From Sisyra terminalis (lineage: Eukaryota > Arthropoda > Insecta > Neuroptera > Sisyridae), in the NCBI GenBank assembly GCA_958496175.1, contig OY292276.1, forward strand, positions 51,349,080-51,413,079: a stretch of DNA of 64,000 nt, written 5' to 3'. The stretch's first letter is position 1. Every line of letters begins with the position of its first letter. The notes below the pieces were generated by a model. That model had not been told where the DNA came from. It was given only the letters and a program-made list of their open reading frames with translations, and did no database searches. A program made the position numbers and the translations under genes. This document shows, one piece after another, positions 1 through 11,726 of this stretch.

Positions 1-1
1 A

Positions 2-118
2 GATGTCGTTTGTATTGTGCACACTACAAGGAGCGAATATAATGTACTCCAAGGACTTAGTCCATTCCAGAAATTTTCAATAGAGAACAAAGAATTTACT
101 AGGAAGCTCCATTTGTAA
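2..118 (+). CDS. Possible 3'-terminal coding exon cut by the window edge
   Basis: An open frame runs from base 2 to a TAA at 116-118 (38 codons). Its composition is protein-like: it begins DVVCIVHTTRSEY and ends FTRKLHL. The start lies outside the window. I do not recognise the protein. The following 2 kb has no comparable frame, so this could be the last exon of a gene to the left. A chance open frame is equally possible at this length. Confidence 0.3.
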   Translation, partial: DVVCIVHTTRSEYNVLQGLSPFQKFSIENKEFTRKLHL

Positions 119-399
119 ACAAGGATTGTAAAGCAATAATTCTCTACTGTTGACTTCTAGAAGAATAATATTCCGTGTAACCAATTTAATTTTTATATAT
201 TGTTCTGTAAAAATTGTAATAATTCCCTTTTTCATAAAAAAGGAACTTGGCAAAAACTTACTTCATTATTGGGAAGCTAAACTCCTTCAGCTAATTTTCT
301 GAAGACATCGGACATCAAGAAATTCGTCCTTGCCAATCAATTATTCATAACGAGGATCTTCCTGATAAGAAATCCTTCGTTGAAATTGATTTCAAACAT

Positions 400-1800
400 T
401 GGCAATAAATCCTTCCTTGCCAATATGTTATTCATTTACAAAGAAGCAGATACATTGTTTAGCAAATCATTTGTTTACCTAAAACAATACCATTAATTTT
501 GTTATCTTGTTTCCAAATAAAATTAAAGTTTATATATTATCTCTAATTAATATCTCTATAGAATAATGAAAAGCATTAGGAATATCTATGAATAATTTGT
601 TTTGTCGGGAACACACTTTTCTTGCAATCATACATAGATAAATTTAAAAATTAAGTGGTTTATTTTTATCGGTAATTTTATAATTTTAATTTCGTTAATT
701 TTCAATAAATTCAATTATATTTTGATTAACTTTTAAGTGAAAATAAATCACAGTTAACAGATAAAAATTAATGGTTTTAAAAATAGTACATTTTTTCAAA
801 CTTTAACTATAAAGAAGTGCTTGTTCTCAATGATTTTGAATTAATATTTCCCTTTAAATGAATAAGATACGGTTGATTTACAATAATATAGATTGATTGA
901 TTTCTTTTAACTTAAGTACCCATCAAATTACCAAATCATTTATAGATATTCTTCTATGCATTTTATTCTGATTGTTATTTTTCCGGAATCATTGTAACCA
1001 AGAGCTTGAAATATAATTGGTGTTAAATTTATACCTTATGCTGTATTTTCAAAGACTTATTAGCCTAACATTGATAAGTATTTTATTTATTTCCGAGTCA
1101 CAATAAATTAATGGATAATAATATATGTCTTATGAGACCCAATTTTTTCTTTATTACGAAGCGTTTCAACAGTTTTTGACTGTCATCATCAGGTAATAAT
1201 TATTTTATTAAAATAATTAATAAAGAAGAAATTGAGTCTCATAAGACATATATTATTATCCATTAACTTATTAGCCTATTGATCATTTAATATGAACTTT
1301 CAATTTGCTGAATTTGTTTCTCTAGGTGAACCACTTTAGTAAGACAATGTACTTGTGGATCATAAAACTGTATTTTTTTTTGCATTAATCATATATCTAC
1401 TAGGTGTAGCTTTACAATGTTCATATTTTTTCCTGCTTTTACATTCCTCAAATTTATTTTGACCTCAGAACTTAATGTATTTTTTTCAATTATTGAAAGA
1501 AAAATAATTTAGCATAATTAATTACTACATGGGATATAATTTTTGAATGAAGTACAACAGTACGACGGAATTATAATGTCACACAAACCTACTGCATCCA
1601 ACAGAAAATCAATTATTGCACCCCATCCCATGACATAAGTTTTGCGCAATAATTTGTCATTGCTTTATATTATTAGTAAAAGTGGTTTTATAATTCTAAG
1701 AAAATGAAACAATTAATGTTACTTAAATGTTAAATGTAGCACAATTTTAATGAAATATTTGTCCATAGTAAATAATTCACATATATTTTTGATAACATTG
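400..1800. repeat. Diverged repeat block, copy 1 of 3
   Basis: Shared landmarks with the block at 8400-9470 include 'TGTAACCAARAGCTTGAAATA', then 'GTATTTTCAAAGAC', then 'AGGTGAAC', then 'TTGTGGAYCATAAAACT'. Shared landmarks with 3400-4440 are stretches around 'AAGTGGTTTATTTTTATC'. The copies differ by many substitutions and indels and are old. No protein is recognisable in any of them. Confidence 0.5.
1061..1276. mobile_element. Small foldback element with hammerhead-like core
   Basis: Arms of about 50 bp (about 1102-1152 and 1219-1273) are inverted copies of each other. A direct repeat ACTTATTAGCCTA lies on both sides (near 1049 and 1265). The related block at 8.4-9.4 kb lacks this insert, so it looks like an insertion with a target duplication of about 13 bp. 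On the minus strand the spacer holds CTGATGA, T, a 6-bp stem GACAGT/ACTGTT and GAAA (1153-1197), closed by ATTAC/GTAAT. No coding capacity. Confidence 0.6.
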
Positions 1801-1825
1801 AAAGAAAAACCTTAATTTTATTAAG

Positions 1826-2270
1826 TACTAGCTGAACTCGGCAGACGTTGTCTTACCAGCCTATGGTTGTAAATAAATAAATTGAATTTAACAAAAAAAA
1901 GCTTATGAATTATTAGAATTACCTCCCGTATCAACCCGCAGTATCCCTCGCTGTACCAATTATAACTTAGTTTCAAGATATACGTTTATCAGTTACGTTT
2001 AGAGAAAATTTGCTCGACCTTTAAAAATTACTGCACCATCATAGCAATGCAGTATTGACAGTTAGTGGCTATTGTATTGGCCGTTGAAAAAGCCGTTTTC
2101 TTGCGAACGCAGATATATTTTCGACACAAGAAAAAAATAAAAACAACCTTTGAAGCGGATTGTATATCGTGACAAAATTTGAGCTAAATCAATGATAAAT
2201 TTTTTGAGTTTTTGAAATCTACATAAACCAACACCACAATTTTATATATGTAGATAAAAGATAGATTATT
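1826..2270 (-). mobile_element. Helitron-like dispersed repeat, reverse orientation (tentative)
   Basis: ACTAGCTGAACTCGGCAGACG at about 1826 resembles the reverse complement of the 3' end of the element at 5501-6168, which finishes in GCTAG after a GC-richer hairpin-like stretch. The far end is not clearly defined; 2270 is an estimate. Confidence 0.3.
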
Positions 2271-2271
2271 C

Positions 2272-2563
2272 ATTGTTTATTTAAATCAGAGTTTGTCAAA
2301 TTTTACCTTTGACAAATTTTTCGATCCGCGATATGCATCAGACTTTCATAAAATGTATACCTTTTATAATGACCAAATTGGTGAAAACCGAAATATTAAA
2401 ATGATTACAGTGTATTTAAATTTAGTATGGAGAATTTCAAAAGAGGCTCCCGGAGTTATGATGCATTTCCGAAGTGGCCTGCAATATCATATGTATACGC
2501 CACCCCTTATTTCATGTATGCTGATTTTTCGATATCGTAAAAAAATTCTATCAAATCATTAAA
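2272..2563 (+). CDS. Unidentified open block, possible exon or gene relic
   Basis: After an acceptor-like sequence (TTTAAATCAG) there is an open frame of about 90 codons to TAA at 2560-2562. Its composition is protein-like (for example DKFFDPRYASDFHKMYTFY near the start and KEAPGVMMHFRSG later). It has no convincing ATG at its beginning. I do not recognise a family. It lies next to a dispersed repeat that starts at about 2566, so it may be part of a mobile element rather than a host gene. Confidence 0.25.
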
Positions 2564-2565
2564 GC

Positions 2566-3095
2566 TGTCTTTAAATTGGAACCATAAGTGAAATCAGAGT
2601 AAAATATTGGTACAACTATTTAGATAAGACTTGTCTGTGACCTTCATTATACTTTTTTTGGGGGGAAACACTAACATGTACCTGAAAACATAATATTATC
2701 GAAATCGATTAACCTGTTCCTCAATCATACGGTAGAATTCAGGTAGATAAATATTAAAGTACAATTTTTTTGACCTTTGCTCCATAATGACCATTATTGT
2801 GAGCAAAATCGAATAAATTCCAAACAGGTGTGAAATTGAAAAGAATTTTACCTGCTCTCAACTTGCGATAATAAATATTATGGTAATGAGAAAAATGCAG
2901 ATTCAAAGGTGTAATTTATGGAATCGGAAAAAGGTGTTAATGTATTTATAATTGATAACAAATAATAAATTCCTCAAACCGGTTCAGATTACTTAAACGA
3001 TATATTTATACCTGCCATTCTCTCATTTTGGGCTTCAAGTTTTAACTATATTATTTCATATAACCAATTGAGCATATACTTGAATTTTTCGTATA
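2566..3095 (+). repeat. Dispersed repeat R600, copy 1
   Basis: This block of about 530 bp matches 56511-57090 in the same orientation and about 6185-6610 in reverse. Shared marks include AAATTGGAACCA, GACTTGTCTGTG, ACCTGCTCTYAACT and GATAACAAATAATAAAT. It holds no convincing coding frame. Confidence 0.55.
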
Positions 3096-5500
3096 TATAT
3101 ACAATATAGCTGATCCCCGCGACTTCGTTTGCGTAACGTAGGGGTAGATTATATTTTCTTTTCAGATTTGCTATTTGTATTGGTATATGAAGATTTTTAT
3201 TTCTCTTATTTCTTTTACGAAAAATATAATCATACCTGGAAACACTATTTTGTCGACTTTAAAAAGAGACATTTAATAAACTGAAAATTTAATATAGCCA
3301 ATGTTCAACGGAGATAGTGTAACTTCCCAATAGTGAAAGAATGTTTCAAATCGGTCAAGTAGTTTCGGAGCCTATTCAATGTAAACAAAAATCAAATCTT
3401 TCCTTTCCAAATTTCTTGGTATCTCCTGCTGCACTAGATTTTAGAACAATTATTTTTTTTGACGCACATATGATTCAACAGTATGAATCAATGAAATTCT
3501 AGATGCAAATTTAAGATTTTTTTCGTAGACCCATTGAAATTTATTTATTGTTAAAGTAAAATGTATAAGTAAGATTAATACGTGATATATTGTGATCTAT
3601 CTATATATTGTGGTATTGGGATATATCCTTCATATATTTTCCAAAACAACCCTTTGCATGTTGAATGTTTGAATGTTGTTTGAGAAATTCGAAAAAAATT
3701 AGTCACTTATATATTTCCTGGAATATTATGTTCAAAGGAAAAGCTCAAATTCTTTTCAATTATTGAGCTTTCGTTTATTTTGCGCCATTCATTGGTGTTT
3801 TTTTGTTACTCATGGGTTCTGAAAAAAAAATTATCGCAATTGCAAATTTTCTCGGAACACGCTTTTCCAGAAACAATTCTATCATCAATGGAATTTTAAC
3901 ATCATACAAACATTGTTTCTTTGCACAATGTAAATTATTGACATTTAATTTGATACGTTGTTTATCAATTGATTTATAATTCTTCTAGAAATCTATTGAT
4001 TATTTTATTATCTTCTTTTCAAATAAGATTTATCATAACTATAATTAATATTCGAGTAGGAAAAAACATTTAGAAATCTCTATAAGGGCACAACTTACTT
4101 GCAATCGTAAGTGGTTTATTTTTATCTGTTATTTTTTTTTTTGCAAAATATTGATTTAGTTATTAATGAAAACTGATTACAATTGGAAATTAAAAAAGGA
4201 TAATTTTGCAAATTGATAATTTTTTCACACACTAACAAAAAAAAAATGTTTTTGTTCTTTGAATTTGGTTTAATTATTTCTTTGAAATAAGTAAAATATG
4301 CTAGATCTATAATAGTATAATAGAGAAATTGGTTTCTTTTATTTTTCTAAGACAAAGGCTTTAAATACCCACCAAATGACCAAATCACTTATAATATTTT
4401 CATATACTTTTTATCCGGATTGTTATACTATACGGGTTGTGCTTGTTAGATGAATCTATCAAAGGATGCAGCAAATTTCTGCAAGTACTTACTTCCGATG
4501 CAACTATTATTACCTATATAAATCAATAATTTTTATTCCGGGTTCTTTACTGACGCAGGCGTCAGTCCCGGATTTCTGCCGGGTAGTAGTTTAAATGATG
4601 TAAATAGGGAATCAGTGCGATAGACTCATAGATGATATCATTTAAACGCGTTAAAATCAATTGCACAATAATATAATTTAAAATCCTGTAAAACTATGTC
4701 TGGAAAGAAAAGTATTTATAAACGATGTTTTTATAGACTGTGTAGAAATAACAAACGTTCAAAAACCATCCAAGAAGATTATTTTATCATTTTTAAAGTT
4801 TATTTCATAATCTTCTATTTGCTAAAATTTAAGTTATAAAGTTCCTAAAATTTTGCTAAAAACCTACAATTGGTAAAGTCGCCAAAAAAGCCAAATAACT
4901 TAAACTGTATACAGTGTAATAAATGACGTGTATTTTGTATAAAAAATGAAGTAAAAAAACAAATGGAATAAAAAAAGGTTTAAATCAACTAACAATATAT
5001 AAATATGTACGGAATATTATGTTTTTTGAAGAAAAAAGTGTTCCATAACGAAGAAAGCATCCTTCAAGAAGCAACAATGAACAAAAAAGTTTCCTCTGAT
5101 AAAGTATGTCTCTTAAGATAGAGTCGTTTATATAGGCCAAATCTATTAACTTAATTTGATCCATCTTAAATTATAGTTCACTTAAAAGCATACCATTGAA
5201 AGTTCAAGATTTTTAAAATAGTGAACATAAAATAACTAAGAAATTTGGCCAATGAACGGTTCTATACAATTTTTATCTGTAGATTATAAATATATTTGAA
5301 TATTTAATCATTTTTAACTTTCTTAACTATGCAAAAAAAGGCAATGGTCCGAAATTTATAACGTTGAATTCCATGACTTCCATTATTCGAGTTTAAATTA
5401 TAATTGTAACTTTATGTCTTAGATATTTTTATAAATTAGTTTTTACGTTTATCACTATTCATTATGTACAAAAATGACTAAGGAATCATATATATAAAAA
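3096..5500. other. Gene-free stretch with old repeats
   Basis: A Helitron-like reverse end (TAGCTGATCCCCGCGACTTC) is at about 3108. The block 3400-4440 is the second copy of the diverged repeat described at 400-1800. The rest is AT-rich sequence with no coding frame and no RNA gene that I can see. Confidence 0.4.
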
Positions 5501-6168
5501 TCTCATGTCATGGTGTTTATAGTTAAACTTCTCCGAAACGGCTGTACCGATTTTCATGATTTTTTTTTATGTATTATATTCAATAGGCATGAGAATCGGA
5601 CGTTAAGTATATTTCATACCTCTAGAAGATTAGGGTGTCCCACGAAAACTTCAGCAATGTTTAATGCATACTTGCCTATATATTTGTACTATTTGTAATC
5701 ATAAATGGCTGGGAATTATTTTGAAAAACGCATAAAAACCGTTTGGTTTTAACATTCTCATTTATGTGTGAAAATAATTATTCAATTAATTCATATTTTG
5801 GATGTGTGTTTAAAGTACGCGTTATTTTAACATTTCATTCAGCATTTGTTATGTATTGCAACGCAGTACGTGCAAATTTGTAGGCAATTTATTTTAATTT
5901 TAAGAAATATTTTATTAGTGTAAGTTATTGATCTTATACCTGCAAATTTTAAAAGAAAATAATATAATCATAGACGTCACGCAGACGAAGTTGCAGGCAT
6001 CCGCCAAGGTTCATAAAATACACAGGTGGCCTCATGCGCTACGTGACGTATTCAGAAGAAATTCGTATATATCTTCAGACTGATTCAAATTTTAAAATTC
6101 TTCGAATGACGTCATTTTTTTTCTAATGAGGCAACCTGTGTAATTTATAAACCTTGGGCATCCGCTAG
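5501..6168 (+). mobile_element. Helitron-like non-autonomous element
   Basis: It begins TCTCATGTCATGG after an A and ends GCATCCGCTAG before a T, which fits Helitron ends (5' TC, 3' CTRR, insertion between A and T). The inner text (CTTCTCCGAAACGGCTGTACC) resembles a common insect interspersed repeat known to me by pattern only. It is interrupted by a hAT-type MITE at 6005-6156. No Rep/helicase frame is present. Confidence 0.45.
6005..6156. mobile_element. hAT-type MITE nested in a Helitron-like element
   Basis: The terminal inverted repeats are CAAGGTTCATAAAATACACAG and, at the other end, its near reverse complement CTGTGTAATTTATAAACCTTG. They are flanked on both sides by GCATCCGC (9 bp GGCATCCGC if one more base is counted). 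An 8-bp duplication fits the hAT superfamily. It is about 152 bp with no coding capacity. Confidence 0.7.
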
Positions 6169-6184
6169 TAAGGGATACAATGAA

Positions 6185-6610
6185 AATTGAAGTACTATTC
6201 ATTGTTGTTATGGCTTTTGTCAGTATGGATTTCACACGTTAAGTGTTAGAGTGCAATGCAAACCACTCGGTAATCCTACTTTCAACTGTTAATATGAAAT
6301 AACATAGTAAAAGCTTGAAGACCAAAATGTGTAGTGCGAGAGAATGACAGGTATAAATACAAAGTTCAGGAATTTGGAACTAGTTTAAGGTATTTATTAT
6401 TTGTTGTCAATTATAATTACATTAACACCTGATTCCGAATCCATAAATGACACTTTTGAGCTCATCTTTTTCTCACATTTTGACCTTTAAGCTTTTACTA
6501 TGTTATTTAATATCATCAGTTGAGAGCAGGTAGAATATTGGCAATTTTTACACCAATTTAGAATTTATTCAGTTTTGTTCACAATATTGATCATTATGGG
6601 AATAAAGGTT
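6185..6610 (-). repeat. Dispersed repeat R600, inverted copy
   Basis: This is the reverse-complement match to 56511-57090 and 2566-3095. Shared marks include GAATCCATAAATG, GAGAATGACAGGTAT and GTTGAGAGCAGGTAGAATATT. The extension to about 6900 is less certain. Confidence 0.5.
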
Positions 6611-7413
6611 GATAAAATTGAATTTCGCTAAACTGAATGTTAATTTGGAAGTAATTTATTTTGAGAATCCGATATCCTTTGTAGGTGTTAAGAAGAATAA
6701 TATTGAAGTTTCTACTTTCAAATTAAAAGTAAAAATGGGTTTTGATTTTATTTTGATTTTTTTTTTTGGGGCATTTCAATCGGTTTTCCTCGATAACTTT
6801 GACTTTAACACTTTCGACGCCATTAACTATTTCGAAACTTTAGTAGAAATATTCAATTATGGAAAACCTAAGTCTGCAATGGTCTCAATCACATACCAAA
6901 TACCAATAATGGCATTTATATTTCTTTTTATCTGAGATATATACGATTTAGTATATTAATTATGGATCACAAGTAAAAATAATATTTTTTAGATTATCAC
7001 AGAAGTCAAACCAATTGGAGAGCTTTCTATGTTTTAAACTTGATGGAAATCAATCGAATTTGATTTTCTGTAGACAGTATTTAAAACGAATATAAATTAT
7101 TATCTAAAAAATAACTAGATTGAGGCCTTTATAACATATATTTTTAATATATTTTTACGATATATTTTTAAAATAGGTATTACAGTAATGTACATAAACG
7201 AATATATGTCACCTATGGCATCAGTGACTCTAGACTTTAGGCTTCTATGAGCATAGTAAATGTAGAACTATGATTAATTGATTTTAAATAAGGAGAAAAA
7301 CGATATCTAAATAAGTAGATTTTATCATTTATTATCTCTTTCAAATCAAAGATAACTTTTTTTAAAAAGAAAACATTTCACAATTACTCACAATTTTATA
7401 TTTCTTTTTCCAG
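6611..7413. other. Gene-free stretch
   Basis: There is an open frame at 6609-6935, but its composition is low-complexity (phenylalanine/isoleucine-rich from AT-rich DNA) and it overlaps the repeat edge. I see no gene here. Confidence 0.35.
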
Positions 7414-7578
7414 GAAACCCCACCTACGTTGGAAAATCGAAATGGTTTTCATCAAAAAGATTGTGCCCTGGCGAAAAATTCAAAAGCATCAAATGACGTT
7501 TACAAAGACATTGCAATTGCGAAAGTTTCTGAATTTCCAAATTTTTGCAGAAAACAGCCAAAATTGAAACAAGAGTAA
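7414..7578 (+). CDS. Candidate 3'-terminal exon of an unknown gene
   Basis: A good acceptor (TTTCTTTTTCCAG, ending at 7413) is followed by 54 open codons and a TAA at 7576-7578. The frame starts ETPPTLENRNGFHQKDCALA and ends PNFCRKQPKLKQE, hydrophilic and protein-like, with higher GC than the flanks. No family is recognised. No upstream exon could be placed with confidence, so it could also be a relic. Confidence 0.3.
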   Translation, partial: ETPPTLENRNGFHQKDCALAKNSKASNDVYKDIAIAKVSEFPNFCRKQPKLKQE

Positions 7579-8159
7579 TTAAATTTAAACTTCGATACCA
7601 CAACGCCACTGCTACTTCCAGAAGTTAAACACTTGAAATTATTGAACAATTTCTTTGTAATGATAAAAAATGATTTTTTTTACAAGTTCAATAGTTTCCT
7701 TACAACTACAAGATTTGTTAATGGTTTGCAAATATGAATATATTACAAAAACAAGCAGTTTATTAACAGTTCATATGCTTAACAAAACTTATGGGGTAAT
7801 TGTAAGATTTCCCTAAGCATATGTAAGATAAAATATATTATTAAACTTTGGTAACCATAAAAAAGAATAACCATATCAGTTTGATTTATCGAATCATGTA
7901 ATAAATAAATGAATTTCCAACATTTTTTTGCATCCTAAATTGTTAAAACATTTTAAATCTATTACAAGCCAAACAAAAGGAGTAATCGTTTAATTTTAAG
8001 CTTTCCTCTTGCTCTAAATAGAAAATCCGCAATGGAATACCAAATGAACGAATTAGTTCTGATTACTACTTAAATTTTTTAACGTTTAAAATGGATTGCA
8101 TAAAAATTAATATGCCTAATGAACAAACATTAAATCATTAAAAAAATACGAGCTTATTT

Positions 8160-8345
8160 AATTTTATTTAAACAATAAGAAGACGATTCAGGTTGTTTAA
8201 GATTTTCTTATTTAATATTTTTGAATATTCAAATTAGCTACGTTTCGTTACGTATCGTAACTTCATCAGGCTTCTTAAATCACAAAAAATATAATAGTTT
8301 CAATTTAAATTCAATAAATCTTTTATTTAAACATTAAGAAGAACA
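8160..8345 (-). mobile_element. Foldback-family fragment with hammerhead-like core
   Basis: On the minus strand CTGATGA, A, a perfect 6-bp stem GTTACG/CGTAAC with loop ATA, then GAAACGTAGCT (8236-8272). AGC before the core can pair with GCT after it. Flanking text (TAAGAAGACGATTCAGG, CAAATTAGCTACG) is shared with the large palindrome at 62.7-63.85 kb, so both belong to one family. Confidence 0.55.
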
Positions 8346-8399
8346 TGACTTAAGTTTAAAATCGCTAAAATTTTAGAAGAAAAAATTTTTTTTAAAGCC

Positions 8400-9470
8400 C
8401 AAATTATGATTCTTGATTCTTTCAACAGTTTCTCCCGGAAACAGTGTAACCAAAAGCTTGAAATACAAATTGTATAAAAATATCTAATGTATTTTCAAAG
8501 ACATATACTATGACTATTAAATATGAACTTACAAATTGTTGGATTTTTACTTTAGGTGAACATTTAATTAAGGAAATGTATTTGTGGACCATAAAACTCT
8601 ATTGTATATAGTATATACCAGAGATGGGCAAACTTAATACTGATATGATCGACAATAGTTTTTCTTATTTATTCGCGTTCGACTTTGAAAAATGGGTTAA
8701 ATTAAAAACAAACATAAATTAAAAAAGAGGATAAGTTTTAGAAAGGAATATTTGAAGCAATATTTGGGAATCGATTAAATCTGTTATAGAATAGATGTAT
8801 GTTTAATTTTAAATTCAAGTTTCATCATCTGCTAAAATTTTAGTACACATTGTCTTTTAGAAGATTTGAAATTTATCAAAAAAATTATTTAAAATGCCTA
8901 CGATTGATTGTCGATCTGTTCATGATCGACCATTTGCCCACCCTTGGTATATACATATATCTACTAGATGTATATTAACAATAATCATTCTTTCTTGATT
9001 TTACATAATTAAAATTTATTTTGCTTTAAAATATTGACACAATTAATAACAATAATCGTTTTGGCAAAAAGCACAACATGAAATTAAAATTTTAAACACA
9101 CCTATTGCACCTTACGCAAAAACAACTATGCACCTATACACAAATTATATGGCACAATTTTTCCGTAATAATATTTTTATGATTAATTATCTCGGCATAA
9201 TTCAATCTAAAACTACACGAAAATAAAATTATAAATGTTTCTTGGATGTTAAATGTGGCACAATTTTAATTTAATATTTGTCCATAATAATCGTCACATA
9301 TTTTTACACTATATATTTACTATTTGATATCACCTGCTGCACTATAAGATTTTAAAACAATACGTTTTTCTTATGCACTTATGATTTAAAAATATCAATC
9401 ACTAAAATTGTAAATGCAAATTTAAGATATTTTTCTTGAATGCATTGCAATTTACTAATCTACTAAGTGT
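8400..9470. repeat. Diverged repeat block, copy 3 of 3
   Basis: It is collinear with 960-1460 (GTAACCAAAAGCTTGAAATAC through TGTGGACCATAAAACT). Its distal part (ATCACCTGCTGCACTA, then TGCAAATTTAAGATA) is collinear with 3410-3550. It lacks the foldback insertion present in copy 1. Confidence 0.5.
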
Positions 9471-10460
9471 GGTCCATTTATGAAATTTGTGATAAATGTT
9501 ATAAATGTGATAAATGTAATTAATGTGATACTAGCCGATCATACTCATGATACGGATCTATCTTTACCTAAACTATTTTATTCCTGTTATATTTACAATT
9601 ATGTTATTCCGTAAACTTGAAATTTGAATAACTAATTTTTAAACTTTTCCATTCAATTTTTGTTTTATCTATACCAATTTTATTTAATGTATTACAGTTT
9701 ATTTTAATGTTAACTTCTTGATTTCAATTACTACATAAATTTATTACCAAATATTTTTATATTTTCTACATTTGTTATTCATGGTTAATCATAGATGTAT
9801 TCGGAATAAAGATAAAGAATTAATCAGAACTTTTGTAAAACTAAAGGAATTTCTAATGAACTCGATTTTCTATACTTGCCTTACTATCAACCATTTATTG
9901 CATCTCAAAGGTATAGTGAGTATGGAAAATAAAAAAAAATGCAGTAGTAGCATCTACTAATTGAAATTAGAAACAGTGATGAGAAACTATAGTCCATCTA
10001 GGACGTATAGTAGAAGAACAGAAATAAAAAGAACTTTTACTAAAAGAACTATTCCATGTTCTTACTTCTAATATTCTCATACTACTGCAGCAATTCTGGA
10101 AGATACTATAGCTACAATAGGAATTCAAGCCTATAAGTTCTTTATCTCTATTCTTTAACTGTTTTTATTATAAGATACACTAAATGTTTGTAAACATGTG
10201 ATAAATTATACACTTTATGCAATAAATGTTATATATGTTATACATGTAAATAGTTGTTAACTTTATTTCTTGATTCTTTTTTTCAGATCTATACCTATCC
10301 TTTTATAAGTCTGAAAAGTAGTTGAACCATTTCATGATATTTTTTTTCTACAAATCGTCATATTTATCTATCATTCTAGGTGATTACTATAAATCGGATT
10401 ATATGCATTTTCATGTTAACATATGTAAATGCTTATGATTCTATTTTTATAGCGTTATTG

Positions 10461-11120
10461 CATATTTTGGTACTTTTTTATTGGCAAAGCTTATTTCGGT
10501 AGTTATACGTGTTAGAAATGTATTTTGTCGTCGACACGTCCCCCTTATGCAAAGCTCAGAAAGTATTATACCCAATATTACTTCACACCACCTGTGTAGC
10601 CTACGGATTACATTGAGTTGGAGAAATGATCAAAAACGAGTTTGGGATAGTCAGCAAATTGATTTCTTCTACAAAAAAAAGTGCTTTTAAAAGCACTATG
10701 GCGATTATACGCATATAAAGAGTAACTATCAAACGTAGCACTACCCCCAGAATCAATTTAAACATGGTGGGAAACTAGGTAGAAAGCTGTATTGTTTTAT
10801 GCTGAAAATTTCAAAACCATAAAAGAAGTAGTTGTAAAATTTGAAATATCAGACACTATTGCAATAAATTCAAGCAAGCTTTCATTTGAGGATTCTTCAA
10901 TCAAAAAAAATTGCTCTCAATGCAACACATTTCAGCATTATACTCGATTCAATAAAGAAACTAGAAATATTCCTCTGTGCAAGTCCATGGAAATATTCGA
11001 AAAAATGATTAAACAGAATAACGCCTTTTCGAGTTAACTATCGCAATAGGTTCGTGGCAAATTAAATGCAGTTTTGTATAAAAACCCCCTGAAGGAATAT
11101 AGAAAATTGATGTATTTATC
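10461..11120 (+). pseudogene. Decayed transposase-like coding relic (possibly hAT-related)
   Basis: Two open pieces (10481-10690 and 10792-11037) and the following text can be read in shifting frames as one degraded protein. Examples are ENFKTIKEVVVKFEISD, NIPLCKSMEIFEKMI and, after stops, VRGKLNAVLYKNP. The pattern reminds me of the C-terminal part of hAT-like transposases found as domesticated or decayed copies in insects, but this is a memory-based impression. In-frame stops and frameshifts make it non-functional. Confidence 0.35.
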
Positions 11121-11517
11121 AACGGCACTTCTGAAAGGATCTCCGAAAATTTCGCCAAATTTCAAATACTGTCCAGTAACGTAAGTTGTCGTCGAAAGTT
11201 CATTTTTAGCTTTTCATCATTTTTACATTTATGGCCCAATTGTGGATCTAAACCATCCAGGATCCTACTCAAATACACACTGAAAATTTCTGGAGAATAG
11301 GTCTGGCGGATTAGGAGAAGTTCAGTACTGTACATATGTACAAAAGAATTATATATAGTAAGATAAATATAATGCGAAATTAAATTTAAATTAAAAAAAA
11401 AATGGTTTTCTGATTGTGCATATTTTTCCTATTTTTAGTGCGTATTTGCATGCATATTTTAGCATTTTGATAGTGCATATAATCCGATGTCTAGTGATTA
11501 CTTTCAATGTTTTAGAC

Positions 11518-11726
11518 CATGGGTCGGCAACCTGTGGCCCGCGAGACATCTTGGTGCGGCCCACAAGATTCTCGCCGCAACTCACATGACGGACACATAG
11601 CGTTTTATTTTTAAAACTAAAATATTTGTACATAAATATTGTAGGTATACCTACTGCAAGTGTGGCCCGCACTGATCCCCATGAAAAATATTTGGCCCTT
11701 TTACAACAAAAGGTTGCCAACCCATG
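11518..11726. mobile_element. hAT MITE, 209 bp
   Basis: The terminal inverted repeats are CATGGGTCGGCAACCT and AGGTTGCCAACCCATG (one mismatch). They are flanked by a perfect 8-bp duplication TTTTAGAC (11510-11517 and 11727-11734). The interior is GC-rich relative to its surroundings (GTGGCCCGCGAG) and has no transposase. The open frame on the minus strand across it is incidental. Confidence 0.85.

Larger units (their letters stand above)
119..2270. other. Gene-free AT-rich stretch with diverged repeats
   Basis: No coding frame is seen. About 400-1800 is a diverged copy of blocks at about 3400-4440 and 8400-9470. It carries a foldback insertion at about 1061-1276. From 1828 a Helitron-like end in reverse orientation (AGCTGAACTCGGCAGACG) begins. 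Confidence 0.5.
7579..10460. other. Gene-free stretch with repeats
   Basis: It holds a foldback-family piece at about 8160-8345 and the third copy of the diverged block (about 8400-9470). The remainder is AT-rich with no coding frame of note; the frame at 9772-9960 has no supporting context. Confidence 0.4.

Noticed and set aside
11391..11720. 109-codon minus-strand frame
   Set aside because: It lies across the hAT MITE with its terminal repeats and is low-complexity at its end.
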